This document shows, one piece after another, positions 1-7,700 of a DNA stretch of 23,553 nucleotides (its first letter is position 1; each line of letters begins with the position of its first letter). This stretch comes from Campylobacteraceae bacterium (GTDB taxonomy: Bacteria; Campylobacterota; Campylobacteria; Campylobacterales; Sulfurovaceae): NCBI GenBank assembly GCA_027083895.1, contig JALWMN010000063.1, forward strand, positions 1 to 23,553, given 5' to 3'. A program made the position numbers and the translations under genes. The notes beneath the pieces were generated by a model that saw only the letters and a program-made list of their open reading frames with translations, was not told the DNA's origin and did not search any database.

Positions 1-693
1 GTTTCTTGGATGGTATGGTCGCACCACTTGCTTTCTGACCAGCCGCAACCTGAGATGATGAAGTTAGTATCTGGAGAGATGGTAACAGCATTTGAGCTAT
101 TAACACAAGGATTGGCTCTATTTATTACTTTGGTTACGCTGTGGAAAGGGCGACCTTTGAAGATGAGTATGGAGTTAAAGTATCTCCTTGGTGGTCTTAT
201 TGGCTTTGGTTTAGCAGTTCCTGCTGGAATTATCCAAGCAGATATGGGGATGAATAGAGTGCTTCATAATACATCTTGGATATCATTTGCACACTTCCAT
301 ATCGCACTCATTGTAGGGCTCTATATGACACTCTATAGTGCACTCTATGTACTTTGGCCACTTGTTACAAATAACACTAAGCTCTACTCTTTAAAGCTTT
401 CTAATACGCACTTTTGGATGTACTTAATAGGCGGTTTAGGAATGGGGTCAGTGCTAGGTTTTGCTGGGCTTCAAGGGGCACTTAGACGCCACTTATATGT
501 TGGTGGAGAGTTTGAACCATATATGATTTTAGGTGCAATCTTTGGTTCTATGATCTTTATTGCTTGGGCGATTTTCCTCTATAATATTATTATGAGTATT
601 GGACTTAAGGGCTTAGTTGGTATATTTATGCCAGCAAAAGATAAGAGTGCAAGTTATGGCATAGCAGAGGAGCCTAAAGTAGCTACTGCATAA
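1..693 (+). CDS. Heme-copper oxidase-superfamily subunit I, C-terminal part (5' cut off by window edge)
   Basis: Integral inner-membrane catalytic subunit of a terminal oxidase or NO reductase. The reading frame is open to base 1, so the start lies outside the window; the first Met at base 10 is internal. The visible part begins with the helix VII His-His pair (WSHHLL, CuB ligands in this superfamily). It continues with hydrophobic helices and the helix X motif AHFHIAL, whose two histidines ligate the high-spin and low-spin hemes. The text after it (GLQGALRRHLYVGGE and a final membrane helix) resembles B-family (ba3-like) oxidases and the related gNOR-type enzymes more than cbb3. The third CuB ligand and the helix VI region that would separate oxidase from NO reductase are not in the window, so the substrate is unresolved. 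A GC-rich hairpin follows the stop codon. The family is clear; the subtype is inference. Confidence 0.8.
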   Translation, partial: VSWMVWSHHLLSDQPQPEMMKLVSGEMVTAFELLTQGLALFITLVTLWKGRPLKMSMELKYLLGGLIGFGLAVPAGIIQADMGMNRVLHNTSWISFAHFHIALIVGLYMTLYSALYVLWPLVTNNTKLYSLKLSNTHFWMYLIGGLGMGSVLGFAGLQGALRRHLYVGGEFEPYMILGAIFGSMIFIAWAIFLYNIIMSIGLKGLVGIFMPAKDKSASYGIAEEPKVATA

Positions 694-699
694 ATTAAA

Positions 700-716
700 G
701 GGGCATATATTGCCCC
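700..716 (+). terminator. Terminator-like hairpin after the oxidase subunit gene
   Basis: GGGGCA (700-705), a five-base TATAT loop and TGCCCC (711-716) form a perfect 6-bp stem, seven bases after the TAA stop. It is preceded by A-rich sequence but followed by AAATTGG instead of a clean T-tract. It could therefore be an imperfect terminator, or one reading mainly on the opposite strand. Confidence 0.55.
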
Positions 717-718
717 AA

Positions 719-923
719 ATTGGTTATTGAACCATCTGAAAAACTATGAATTGAATAAAAGCTTTATAGTTTTAGAAAAAATTTATCTTAGCTGTAAGGC
801 TAAAAAAGAGCACTTAGCCTCAAAGGGCCACTTGTGTTTGCAAAGCGAAAAATGATATTTATCTTGAGTGAAATCAATGGTTTTTTAGATGGTTCTATTT
901 ATTTGTTAGTACCAATAACCAAT
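719..923. repeat. Structured dispersed repeat, copy 1 (nested inverted repeats)
   Basis: Bases 726-898 align with bases 13370-13571, with strong identity over roughly the first 90 bases (shared blocks such as AAAACTATGAATTGA, AAAATTTATCTTA and GTAAGGCTAAAAAAGAG) and again near the right end (GAAATCAAT). The ends are inverted: GAACCATCT (729-737) pairs with AGATGGTTC (887-895), and pairing continues inward through AAAAAC/GTTTTTT. A second outer arm, ATTGGTTATTG (719-729) against CAATAACCAAT (913-923), is an 11-bp perfect match with a 17-base bulge on the right side. No convincing ORF lies inside. It is either a decayed MITE-like mobile element or a structured RNA. It also forms much of the leader of the gene starting at 962. 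Confidence 0.75.
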
Positions 924-961
924 ATACAAGTAACTAATTAACTATAGTTTAAGGAGTATAT

Positions 962-1567
962 TTGCTAAGTATTCAAAGAGCAGCAAAAGAGATAAAAGAT
1001 GTAGGTTTTTATAATAATATTTTAGATGACATAGAGAGATTTTTAGGTAAAAAAAAGCCTACTTTAGAAGAGATAGAAGAGGTTTTAAAGAGTAATAAAG
1101 AGATTTTAAATAGTTATAAGCAGCTAAATGTAGAGTATAATTTAAGTAATATTCACTTGCGAAATATCGATATAAAAGATTTAAATAGTGAATGCAAAGA
1201 GTTAGCAATTAAAATTAATAAAAATTTAGATAGATTAAGAGAGATAGAGAAATATACACTCGATTTTGAGCAGAGCTCTACTTTGGTTATAATATTTTCA
1301 GTTGAGTTTTTTGTACTCTTTTCGGTACAGTACTTTATAGTTTTATTAAACTTAAAAGAGTGGCAGTGGTGGATCTATAGCTTTTTTGCACTATCAATTA
1401 TAATTGCTTGGCTCTATGCAAAAAGAGAGAAGGCAAAGTTTGAAAAGTACAATAGTGAGTTTGAAGTACTCTATGATAAAACGCTAGATCTCATTGAGAG
1501 TGCCGAAGCGAAGGGGTGTATAAAAAAAGATGACTTAATTATTGAGAGTAGCGATGAGCATGTCTAA
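962..1567 (+). CDS. Hypothetical membrane protein with N-terminal coiled coil
   Basis: This protein of about 201 residues matches no family I recognise. It starts at a TTG, chosen because AAGGAG (951-956) lies five bases upstream. Residues 1-105 are charged and rich in Glu, Lys and Leu with coiled-coil character. Two membrane segments follow (roughly 108-130, VIIFSVEFFVLFSVQYF; and 135-153, around YSFFALSIIIAWLYA). The C-terminal tail of about 45 residues is charged and presumably cytoplasmic. It overlaps the next gene (YcxB-like) by a few bases, so the two are probably co-translated. The leader contains repeat copy 1. A scaffold or sensor role is possible, but no functional motif is visible. 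Confidence 0.7.
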   Translation: MLSIQRAAKEIKDVGFYNNILDDIERFLGKKKPTLEEIEEVLKSNKEILNSYKQLNVEYNLSNIHLRNIDIKDLNSECKELAIKINKNLDRLREIEKYTLDFEQSSTLVIIFSVEFFVLFSVQYFIVLLNLKEWQWWIYSFFALSIIIAWLYAKREKAKFEKYNSEFEVLYDKTLDLIESAEAKGCIKKDDLIIESSDEHV

Positions 1568-2051
1568 AGTTAAGATATCTTATATATGGGATGAGCAAAA
1601 TTTTAATAAGCTCTTTAATAAAGCCTATAACTACCAATTTAAAAATTCACCTAGACGCTATATTGGGTGGCTCTTTATTGCACTCGCTCAATTTGGGGTT
1701 GTTGCAGCCTTTAAAAAAGGTTCAATTGCAATACTACTCTTTTCATCTATTTTACTTATTTATTGGTACTATATAAAAAAAATTCTTGTTAAAAGAAGAG
1801 CCTACAAAGAGTTTTTAGATTCGCCGCTTAAAGATAAAAGGATAGAGTTAATAGTCAATAGAGATGGCATAGAGCAAGGCGGCACAAAAATCTTATGGAG
1901 TGATATAGAAGAGGTAGTTCCTATAGGTGATGATATCTTAATTGTTTCTAAAAATAGGAGTTACTATATTCCATCGTGTGGATTTGAGAGTATAGAGGAG
2001 CGAAGCTACTTTAAGAGTTTAGCCAAAGAGGCAGGAAAATTAACTCTTTAA
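1554..2051 (+). CDS. YcxB-like family membrane protein
   Basis: About 165 residues. Candidate starts are TTG 1542, ATG 1554 and ATG 1560; ATG 1554 is preferred because GAGAG lies five bases upstream and the overlap with the preceding stop is short. A cytoplasmic N-terminus is followed by two membrane segments (GWLFIALAQFGVVAAF and AILLFSSILLIYWYYI). The C-terminal domain of about 80 residues contains IELIVNRDGIEQGG, ILWSDIEEVV and DDILIVSKNRSYYIPS, the pattern of the YcxB-like C-terminal domain, a PH-like fold found in small two-helix membrane proteins of unknown function. It is translationally coupled to the upstream coiled-coil membrane protein, which suggests a two-protein membrane unit. 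Confidence 0.72.
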   Translation: MSMSKVKISYIWDEQNFNKLFNKAYNYQFKNSPRRYIGWLFIALAQFGVVAAFKKGSIAILLFSSILLIYWYYIKKILVKRRAYKEFLDSPLKDKRIELIVNRDGIEQGGTKILWSDIEEVVPIGDDILIVSKNRSYYIPSCGFESIEERSYFKSLAKEAGKLTL

Positions 2052-2203
2052 CCATATTGTAAAATATAGGTTTAATGAGGCTGTGGCTACATCTCATTGG
2101 GGTATGAGAATAAATTAGAGAATTTAGGATTATTTGTAATCTCTTTTAATCTATCAAAATTTGTGTTATGATAAGAAGCTATTTTATTTAGAGAGGTGAA
2201 TTG

Positions 2204-2503
2204 ATGAGTGCATTGGTTGAGCTGGCAATCTTTCCAACAGATCAAACAGAGAGCAAGAGTGCATTTGTAGCAAGAGTAATAGAGGTTATTCGAGAAAGTG
2301 GCTTGCCGTATCAGTTAACTGCTATGGGGACAATTATAGAGGCAGAGAGTCTAAGTGAAATTTTTGCAGTTATTGAAAAAGCTTATGAAGAGTTAGAGGT
2401 TGATTGTAACCGCATCTATAGTGTTATAAAGATCGATTATCGAAAAGGTCCAGTAGGGCGTTTAGAGAAGAAGGTTGCTTCTGTAGAAGAGAAGTTACAT
2501 TAG
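2204..2503 (+). CDS. MTH1187 family thiamine-binding protein
   Basis: About 99 residues, close to the usual length for this family (Thiamine_BP, formerly DUF77). Diagnostic stretches are VELAIFPTD at the N-terminus, ESGLPYQLTAMGTIIEAES in the middle, and the C-terminal IKIDYRKGP followed by LEKKVASVEEKL. Members are small ferredoxin-fold proteins that bind thiamine or related ligands; the physiological role is not settled. The start is ATG 2204, preceded by AGGTGA (2194-2199); a TTG immediately before it is less likely. A plausible -10 (TATGAT, 2167-2172) lies upstream. No TPP-riboswitch signature was found in the leader. It lies just ahead of the Fur-controlled feo genes but is probably a separate unit, since a promoter region separates them. 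Confidence 0.85.
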   Translation: MSALVELAIFPTDQTESKSAFVARVIEVIRESGLPYQLTAMGTIIEAESLSEIFAVIEKAYEELEVDCNRIYSVIKIDYRKGPVGRLEKKVASVEEKLH

Positions 2504-2578
2504 CTTTTAGAAAGGTTTATGTTTATTTATACAGATATTTATTTAACTTTATAAAAAAGGGGGCGATTTAAGCCTATT

Positions 2579-2597
2579 TTAAATGATAATCATTATT
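2579..2597. promoter_or_regulatory. Fur box upstream of feoAB
   Basis: AATGATAATCATTAT (2582-2596) matches fifteen consecutive positions of the classical 19-bp Fur consensus and is largely palindromic. It lies about 35 bases before the feoA start. Fur with ferrous iron would be expected to repress feoAB here. The match is seen directly; function is inferred. Confidence 0.85.
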
Positions 2598-2630
2598 ATT
2601 TTCAAAATTATGCTTGAAAATGGAGTCTGT

Positions 2631-2855
2631 TTGAAGTTAAGCGAATTAAAGAAGCATCAAGAAGCAAGAGTAGTAAGAGTAGATGCAGAGGGTGAGTTGA
2701 AGCAGCGATTAGCATCGTTTGGATTGATAAGAGGAGCTATAGTAAAAATTATCGATTGCTCTATAAGAAAGTCTACGATAGAGATTATGGTAGATAATAC
2801 TCTTTTAGCACTTAGAAAGCAAGAGGCTGAGAAGATAGAAGTTGAGAAGATATGA
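2631..2855 (+). CDS. feoA: Ferrous iron transport protein A
   Basis: A small cytoplasmic SH3-like protein that works with the FeoB permease in Fe(II) uptake. The start is TTG 2631, with GGAG (2622-2625) five bases upstream, giving 74 residues, typical of FeoA. An ATG at 2583 would place the initiator inside the Fur box and add an Ile-rich artefactual N-terminus, so it is rejected. Recognisable FeoA features are KLSELKKHQEARVVRVD, the turn LKQRLASFGLIRGAIVKI and the C-terminal LLALRKQEAEKIEVEKI. The gene overlaps feoB by four bases (ATGA), indicating translational coupling. Confidence 0.9.
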   Translation: MKLSELKKHQEARVVRVDAEGELKQRLASFGLIRGAIVKIIDCSIRKSTIEIMVDNTLLALRKQEAEKIEVEKI

Positions 2856-5011
2856 GTTGTAGTAGTTGTAAAATTGAGACTCCTAAAGAGTATGGTGTAG
2901 GTGCTGTAAAAATTGCACTAGCTGGGCAGCCTAATGTTGGTAAGTCGATGCTCATTAATGCCATGAGTGGTGGAAATCGCGTAAAGGTTGGGAATTTTTC
3001 TGGCGTTACAGTTGATAAGATGGAGGTCTGTTTTGAGCATCACTGCCATCTTTTTGATCTGATCGATTTGCCTGGAACCTACTCGATTGATGGGTTTACT
3101 AAAGAGGAGAAGGTTGCAAGAGATTTTTTACTCAATGGAGAGTATGATCTTATTTTAAATGTTGTTGATGCCACAAACTTGCAGCGTAATCTTCTTTTGA
3201 CTACTGAACTTCTAGAGCTTAACAAGAAGATGGTACTTGCACTTAATATGATGGATGAGGCAGAAGCTGATGGTATCAAGATAGATAAAGAACAGCTAGA
3301 GAAGATTCTTGGTGTGAAGGTGGTTTTTGTTTCTGCAAAGAGAGGTGAGGGAATCGATGAGCTTTTAGATACGATGCATGAGATTGCAGAGTCGTCTCAA
3401 AGAGCACATAGTCGCTTAATATATAGTGATCCATTAGAAGAGGAGATTATTAAAGTTAGAAAATTTCTAGATGAAAAGGGATTTAGCTATAGAGATTGGA
3501 CCAATCGAGAGGTAGCTATTGGTTTGCTTTTTGAGCAAGAGAAGCTCTATAAAGAGCTGCACGATAATCCTATAATGATAGAGCTTTACCCTATGATTCG
3601 AGAGGCTCTAGAGCACATCTATACCCATCACGAGACAAAAGATATAAAAGAGATTCGAGCTAATGAGCATGCTGCGATTGCAAGGGGTGTTGCACTAGAG
3701 GTTGTGCAACAAAATCAAGCTCCCAATAGTTTAACACTTACTCAAAAGATAGACTCTATTTTACTCAATAAGTATCTTGGAATTCCTATTTTTCTTTTTA
3801 TGATGTGGGCTCTTTTTTGGCTTACCTTTGAGTTTGGGAATATTCCAATGGAGTATATTGATGCAGCAATTACTGCGTTTGGAGATTTTGTTGGTGGATA
3901 TATAGTAGATGATGAGATTCGCAGTCTTATTGTTGATGGTATTATAGCTGGTGTGGGTGCAGTGTTACTTTTCTTACCAAATATTGTTATTCTCTATATA
4001 GGGATTGCACTTTTAGAGACGACTGGCTATATGAGTCGTGTTGCATTTTTACTCGATGGCTTTTTTCATAAATTTGGTTTACACGGGAAGAGTTTTATTC
4101 CGTTAGTGACAGGTTTTGGCTGTACTGTGCCTGCATATATGGCGGCAAGAACACTCAAAAGCGAGAAGGATCGTTTAATTACTCTCTTTATTTTAGGATT
4201 TATGAGTTGTGGAGCAAGACTCCCAGTTTATGTACTCTTTACAGGGGCCTTTTTTAGTGAGGCAGTTGCTGGTAATATGCTTTTTTTAATTTATATCTTA
4301 GGGGCATTAATTGGTTTAGTAATGGCAAAATTGTTACGGATCTTTGTATTTAAGGGAGAGGATGAGCCATTTGTTATGGAGATGCCAAAGTATCGTCTGC
4401 CAAGCTTTAAACTTATTTGGCATACTGTTTATTCAAATGCAGCAAGTTATCTAAAGAAGGCTGGTACATTTATTCTTTTGGCATCGGTTCTTATATGGTT
4501 TGCATCAAACTATCCAAAAAATGAATCTATCGTAGAAGAGTATAGTAAAAAGATAGAGCTTGCAAAGAGTAAAGAGGAGAAGGAGAAGTTGGTTTTAAAG
4601 CTGCAGGCAAAAGAGTTAGAGAGTAGTTACCTAGGGCAAATTGGGAAGTTTAGTGAACCATTCTTTGCTCCACTTGGCTTTGATTGGAGATTGAGTGTGG
4701 CTCTTGAGAGTGGACTTGCTGCAAAAGAGGTTATTGTATCGACTTTAGGTGTACTCTACTCTATAGGTAAAGTTGATCAAACAAGTAGTTCACTTAAGGA
4801 GACATTAGCAAAAAATTTAAATATTCCTACTGCTCTTTCGTTTATAGTCTTTGTAATGCTTTATTTACCTTGCTTTGCTGCATCGAGTGTCTTTACAAAA
4901 GAGGCGGGAGGCTTTAAATATTTTGTCTACCTCTTCCTCTTTACAACTACTACTGCGTGGCTCTTATCGTTTATTACTTATAGAGTTGCACTTGCAATTT
5001 TTGGAAGTTGA
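2852..5011 (+). CDS. feoB: Ferrous iron transport protein B (G-protein-coupled permease)
   Basis: An inner-membrane Fe(II) transporter of 719 residues, full length. The N-terminal GTPase shows G1 GQPNVGKS (25-32), the G2 threonine in SGVTV (53), G3 DLPG (72-75), G4 NMMD (132-135) and G5 SAK (161-163). A helical GDI-type region follows to about residue 280. The membrane part carries both Gate motifs, GFGCTVPA (Cys424) and FMSCGARLP (Cys453), then GLAAKEVIVSTLG. A charged insert of about 40 residues (around 4510-4640) separates membrane segments. The protein begins MSCSSCK, an N-terminal CxxC ahead of the G domain, with further cysteines at 60 and 65 near switch I/II; these might sense metal or redox state, which is inference. 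The start ATG overlaps the feoA stop. Confidence 0.95.
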   Translation: MSCSSCKIETPKEYGVGAVKIALAGQPNVGKSMLINAMSGGNRVKVGNFSGVTVDKMEVCFEHHCHLFDLIDLPGTYSIDGFTKEEKVARDFLLNGEYDLILNVVDATNLQRNLLLTTELLELNKKMVLALNMMDEAEADGIKIDKEQLEKILGVKVVFVSAKRGEGIDELLDTMHEIAESSQRAHSRLIYSDPLEEEIIKVRKFLDEKGFSYRDWTNREVAIGLLFEQEKLYKELHDNPIMIELYPMIREALEHIYTHHETKDIKEIRANEHAAIARGVALEVVQQNQAPNSLTLTQKIDSILLNKYLGIPIFLFMMWALFWLTFEFGNIPMEYIDAAITAFGDFVGGYIVDDEIRSLIVDGIIAGVGAVLLFLPNIVILYIGIALLETTGYMSRVAFLLDGFFHKFGLHGKSFIPLVTGFGCTVPAYMAARTLKSEKDRLITLFILGFMSCGARLPVYVLFTGAFFSEAVAGNMLFLIYILGALIGLVMAKLLRIFVFKGEDEPFVMEMPKYRLPSFKLIWHTVYSNAASYLKKAGTFILLASVLIWFASNYPKNESIVEEYSKKIELAKSKEEKEKLVLKLQAKELESSYLGQIGKFSEPFFAPLGFDWRLSVALESGLAAKEVIVSTLGVLYSIGKVDQTSSSLKETLAKNLNIPTALSFIVFVMLYLPCFAASSVFTKEAGGFKYFVYLFLFTTTTAWLLSFITYRVALAIFGS

Positions 5012-5034
5012 TTAGCTCCTATATATAAAGGAAC

Positions 5035-5056
5035 AAAAAGTTTAATAACTTTTTTT
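5035..5056 (+). terminator. AT-rich terminator-like hairpin after feoB
   Basis: AAAAAGTT (5035-5042), loop TAAT and AACTTTTT (5047-5054) form a perfect 8-bp stem ending in a T-run, about 23 bases past the feoB stop. The stem is weak because it is nearly all A-T, but position and shape fit an intrinsic terminator separating feo from sox. Confidence 0.5.
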
Positions 5057-5161
5057 GAAACAATCCAAAAAGTATCATAAATTATAATGAACGAATAAAA
5101 AGTGTAACTAATAGTATCATATAATAATATATTATATTAGTAACTCTTTTCTATTCAATAA

Positions 5162-5184
5162 AATAGCAGGTTATGGATGCTATT
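5162..5184. promoter_or_regulatory. Inverted repeat in the leader of the sox operon
   Basis: AATAGCA (5162-5168) and TGCTATT (5178-5184) form a perfect 7-bp dyad with a nine-base spacer, 40 bases before the soxC start. A very AT-rich block with a possible -10 (TATAAT, 5120-5125) lies upstream. This would place the dyad downstream of the transcription start, as an operator or a leader hairpin. The dyad is seen; the regulatory role is inferred. Confidence 0.45.
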
Positions 5185-5223
5185 ATTCTAATGTCATATC
5201 TTAATGTCTGGAGGTTTTAGAGT

Positions 5224-6564
5224 TTGGAAAATAGAATAGAGAATAAAACTGAGCAGCGGAGAGGCTTTTTAAAGAATATTGCCGCATCTGTTGTTGCAGC
5301 TGGTGCTTTGGCTCCTGTGAGCATGAGTGCAAAGGATGATCCTGCACTTATTGAAGAGCCAGAGTGGGGAAAGAAGCTTGGGTTACCAGTAGATAAGTAT
5401 CTCTATGGTGTACCTTCTCCATATGAGCACAATGTAAAAAGAAGAGTACATAAGCTACTATCTTCTGGAGATATGTACGCTTCTGTTGCTATGTGTCCTA
5501 TTCAGGATCTTGAGGGGATTATTACTCCTAATGGTCTCTTTTTTAACAGAGCTCATGGTGGTGTTGCAATAGTTGATCCAAATAAGTATAGACTTATTAT
5601 TCATGGATTGGTTGAGAAGCCATTAGTATTAACACTTGATCAGTTAAAGCGTTATCCAAGTGAGTCAAGAATTCACTTTATTGAGTGTCCAGCAAATGGT
5701 TCGACTGGGTGGAGAGCTCCTCAGTTTAATACGCTTCAGTTTATGAAGGGTATGATGAGCCAGGCTGAGTGGACAGGTGTTAAGCTTTCAGTTCTTCTTA
5801 AAGATGTAGGAGTAAAACCAACGGCTAAGTGGGTTTTAGCTGAGGGTAGTGATAACTCGCATATGGGTAGAACGATTCCAATCGAAAAGATTATGGATGA
5901 TGCAATGCTTGTTTGGGCTCAAAATGGTGAGGCTCTTCGACCTGAGCAGGGATATCCAGTAAGATTATTGGTTCCTGGTTGGGAAGGTAACTTAAATGTT
6001 AAGTGGCTCAAAAGACTTGAGTTTGGCGATAAACCATGGCATGCAAAAGAGGAGACTTCGAAGTATACAATGCTTACACCAACTGGTAAAGCAGTTAGAT
6101 ACTTCTGGCCTATGGAGGTTAACTCAGTTATAACTCATCCAAGTCCAGATAAGCCTTGGACAGATCTTAAAAAGGGTGATCTAGTTGAGATTCAAGGTTT
6201 GGCATGGTCTGGTCATGGAACTATTAAGGGTGTAGATATTACATTCGATGGTGGAAAGAATTGGGTAGAGGCGAGTCTTAAAGGATTGGTACTTCCTAAG
6301 GCTTGGACTCGATTTAGCTACATCTATAAGTGGGATGGTAAGCCAATTATCTTAGGTTCAAGAGCCTATGATGATGCTGGGTTTGTGCAGCCAACAATTA
6401 CTGAAGAAGTAAGCAAAATGGGTGTTGAGGGTATATATCACCGCAATGCAATTGTTACTTGGGAAGTAACAGCAAAAGGTGAAGTGAACAATGTACATGT
6501 AAGAGATTACAAAAAAGAGAGAGAGTCAATAGAAAAAATGCAGAAGGGGGCAAAAGATGCTTAA
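5224..6564 (+). CDS. soxC: Sulfane dehydrogenase molybdoprotein subunit SoxC
   Basis: Periplasmic molybdenum enzyme subunit that, with cytochrome SoxD, oxidises the sulfane sulfur left on SoxY during thiosulfate oxidation. 446 residues, normal for SoxC. The start is TTG 5224, with GGAGG (5210-5214) nine bases upstream. The N-terminus has a Tat signal (QRRGFLKNIAAS followed by an Ala-rich stretch), as expected for a protein exported with molybdenum cofactor bound. The sulfite-oxidase-fold motif HFIECPANGSTGW supplies the molybdenum-ligating Cys155; RAHGGVAIVDPNKYRL, VKWLKRLE and the C-terminal dimerisation domain (ITFDGGKNW) agree with the family. It is the first gene of the sox operon and overlaps soxD by eight bases, consistent with a tight SoxCD complex. 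Confidence 0.95.
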   Translation: MENRIENKTEQRRGFLKNIAASVVAAGALAPVSMSAKDDPALIEEPEWGKKLGLPVDKYLYGVPSPYEHNVKRRVHKLLSSGDMYASVAMCPIQDLEGIITPNGLFFNRAHGGVAIVDPNKYRLIIHGLVEKPLVLTLDQLKRYPSESRIHFIECPANGSTGWRAPQFNTLQFMKGMMSQAEWTGVKLSVLLKDVGVKPTAKWVLAEGSDNSHMGRTIPIEKIMDDAMLVWAQNGEALRPEQGYPVRLLVPGWEGNLNVKWLKRLEFGDKPWHAKEETSKYTMLTPTGKAVRYFWPMEVNSVITHPSPDKPWTDLKKGDLVEIQGLAWSGHGTIKGVDITFDGGKNWVEASLKGLVLPKAWTRFSYIYKWDGKPIILGSRAYDDAGFVQPTITEEVSKMGVEGIYHRNAIVTWEVTAKGEVNNVHVRDYKKERESIEKMQKGAKDA

Positions 6565-7690
6565 GTTAAATAGAAAAACAGTTTCGGTATTTGCTTCTAT
6601 TGCACTAGCACTTACTGCCCCTGCATTTGCAGCTGAAAAAGAGATTAAGGTTAAAGGTCCTAGCTTCAAAGAGAGATCTATTGATGGTGCGGTTGACTAT
6701 AAAGTAAAAAATGGCACTTATGCCGGAGTTTATAAAGTGAACCCACAAAGAGATAAAATTAAGGGTTTTAGCTATGGCAGAACACCAACTGCTAACGAGA
6801 TTAAAGCTAGCGATATCGATGTAAGATACGATTGGCAAGGTCTTCCAGATGGTAAGGGTACAGCTGCAAAAGGTGATGAGCTTTTTAACAAGCACTGTAG
6901 TATGTGTCACGGTGACTTTGGTGCAGGAGGTAAAGGGTATCCTCCACTATCTGGTGGTGAAAAGAGCAGTTTAAAAAATCAGCTATTAGATCCAGAGAGT
7001 GGAGATGAGCCACCACATAAAGTAATTGGTAGTTATTGGCCATATGCATCAACACTATGGTGGTATGTTAAAACTGGTATGCCATTCCCACACCCAATGA
7101 GCTTAACGAATGATGAGGTTTACTCAATTGTTGCATATCTTCTATCAGTTAACGAAGTTCAAATTGATGGTGAAGATATCGATGATGATATGGTAATAGA
7201 TAAGAAAAAGCTTATGAAAGTAGTTATGCCAAATGTTGATGGGTTCTATCCAGATGTAAATGGCAAAGATGGTGCATTAAATATGAAGAAGTTCTTAAGT
7301 AACCCTCAGAATTACGGTACGCAAACAGTAAGATGTATGAAAAATTGTGAACCTGGAGAGGTAGTACATATTAAGAACTCACTTGATGAAGGGATTATCC
7401 CACCAGTTAGTGAAAAGAGAGATCTTCCAAAAGAGAAGAAGAGTAGTGGTGGTGATAACAAGTATGCAAAAATGTTTGAAGCTAGCTGTAACTCATGCCA
7501 TGGTAACAGTGCAATTGCACCAGTACCAGGCGATAAAGAGGCTTGGGCTCCTAGAATCAAGCAAGGAAAAGAGACTCTTTATGAGCATGCGTTAAAAGGC
7601 TTTAAAGGTATGCCACCAAAAGGTGGAACAAATCTACCAGATGCTGATATTAAAGGTATTGTAGATTATATGATTGAGAAGTCTAAGTAA
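6557..7690 (+). CDS. soxD: Diheme cytochrome c subunit of sulfane dehydrogenase SoxD
   Basis: Periplasmic diheme cytochrome c of 377 residues that takes electrons from the SoxC molybdenum site. A Sec signal peptide ends near APAFAAE (about residue 26). Two heme-binding sites are visible: CSMCH (114-118) in the main cytochrome domain, with a likely Met ligand in GMPFPHPM, and CNSCH (311-315) in a C-terminal class I cytochrome domain, with its likely Met ligand in GMPPKGG. A linker with an additional Cys pair (MKNC region, about 256-262) separates them. The gene overlaps soxC by eight bases, with AGAAGGGGG as ribosome site inside soxC. Downstream it is separated from soxX by about 260 bases holding a tandem repeat array. 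Confidence 0.93.
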   Translation: MLKLNRKTVSVFASIALALTAPAFAAEKEIKVKGPSFKERSIDGAVDYKVKNGTYAGVYKVNPQRDKIKGFSYGRTPTANEIKASDIDVRYDWQGLPDGKGTAAKGDELFNKHCSMCHGDFGAGGKGYPPLSGGEKSSLKNQLLDPESGDEPPHKVIGSYWPYASTLWWYVKTGMPFPHPMSLTNDEVYSIVAYLLSVNEVQIDGEDIDDDMVIDKKKLMKVVMPNVDGFYPDVNGKDGALNMKKFLSNPQNYGTQTVRCMKNCEPGEVVHIKNSLDEGIIPPVSEKRDLPKEKKSSGGDNKYAKMFEASCNSCHGNSAIAPVPGDKEAWAPRIKQGKETLYEHALKGFKGMPPKGGTNLPDADIKGIVDYMIEKSK

Positions 7691-7700
7691 TGAGGTAAAA

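Noticed and set aside
2074..2098. Inverted repeat AATGAG/CTCATT after the YcxB-like gene
   Set aside because: A 13-base loop and no T-run; too weak to call a terminator or operator.
2052..2203. TPP riboswitch before the thiamine-binding protein gene
   Set aside because: GGGGTATGAG superficially recalls the TPP motif, but the CUGAGA and ACCUGA-type conserved elements are absent.
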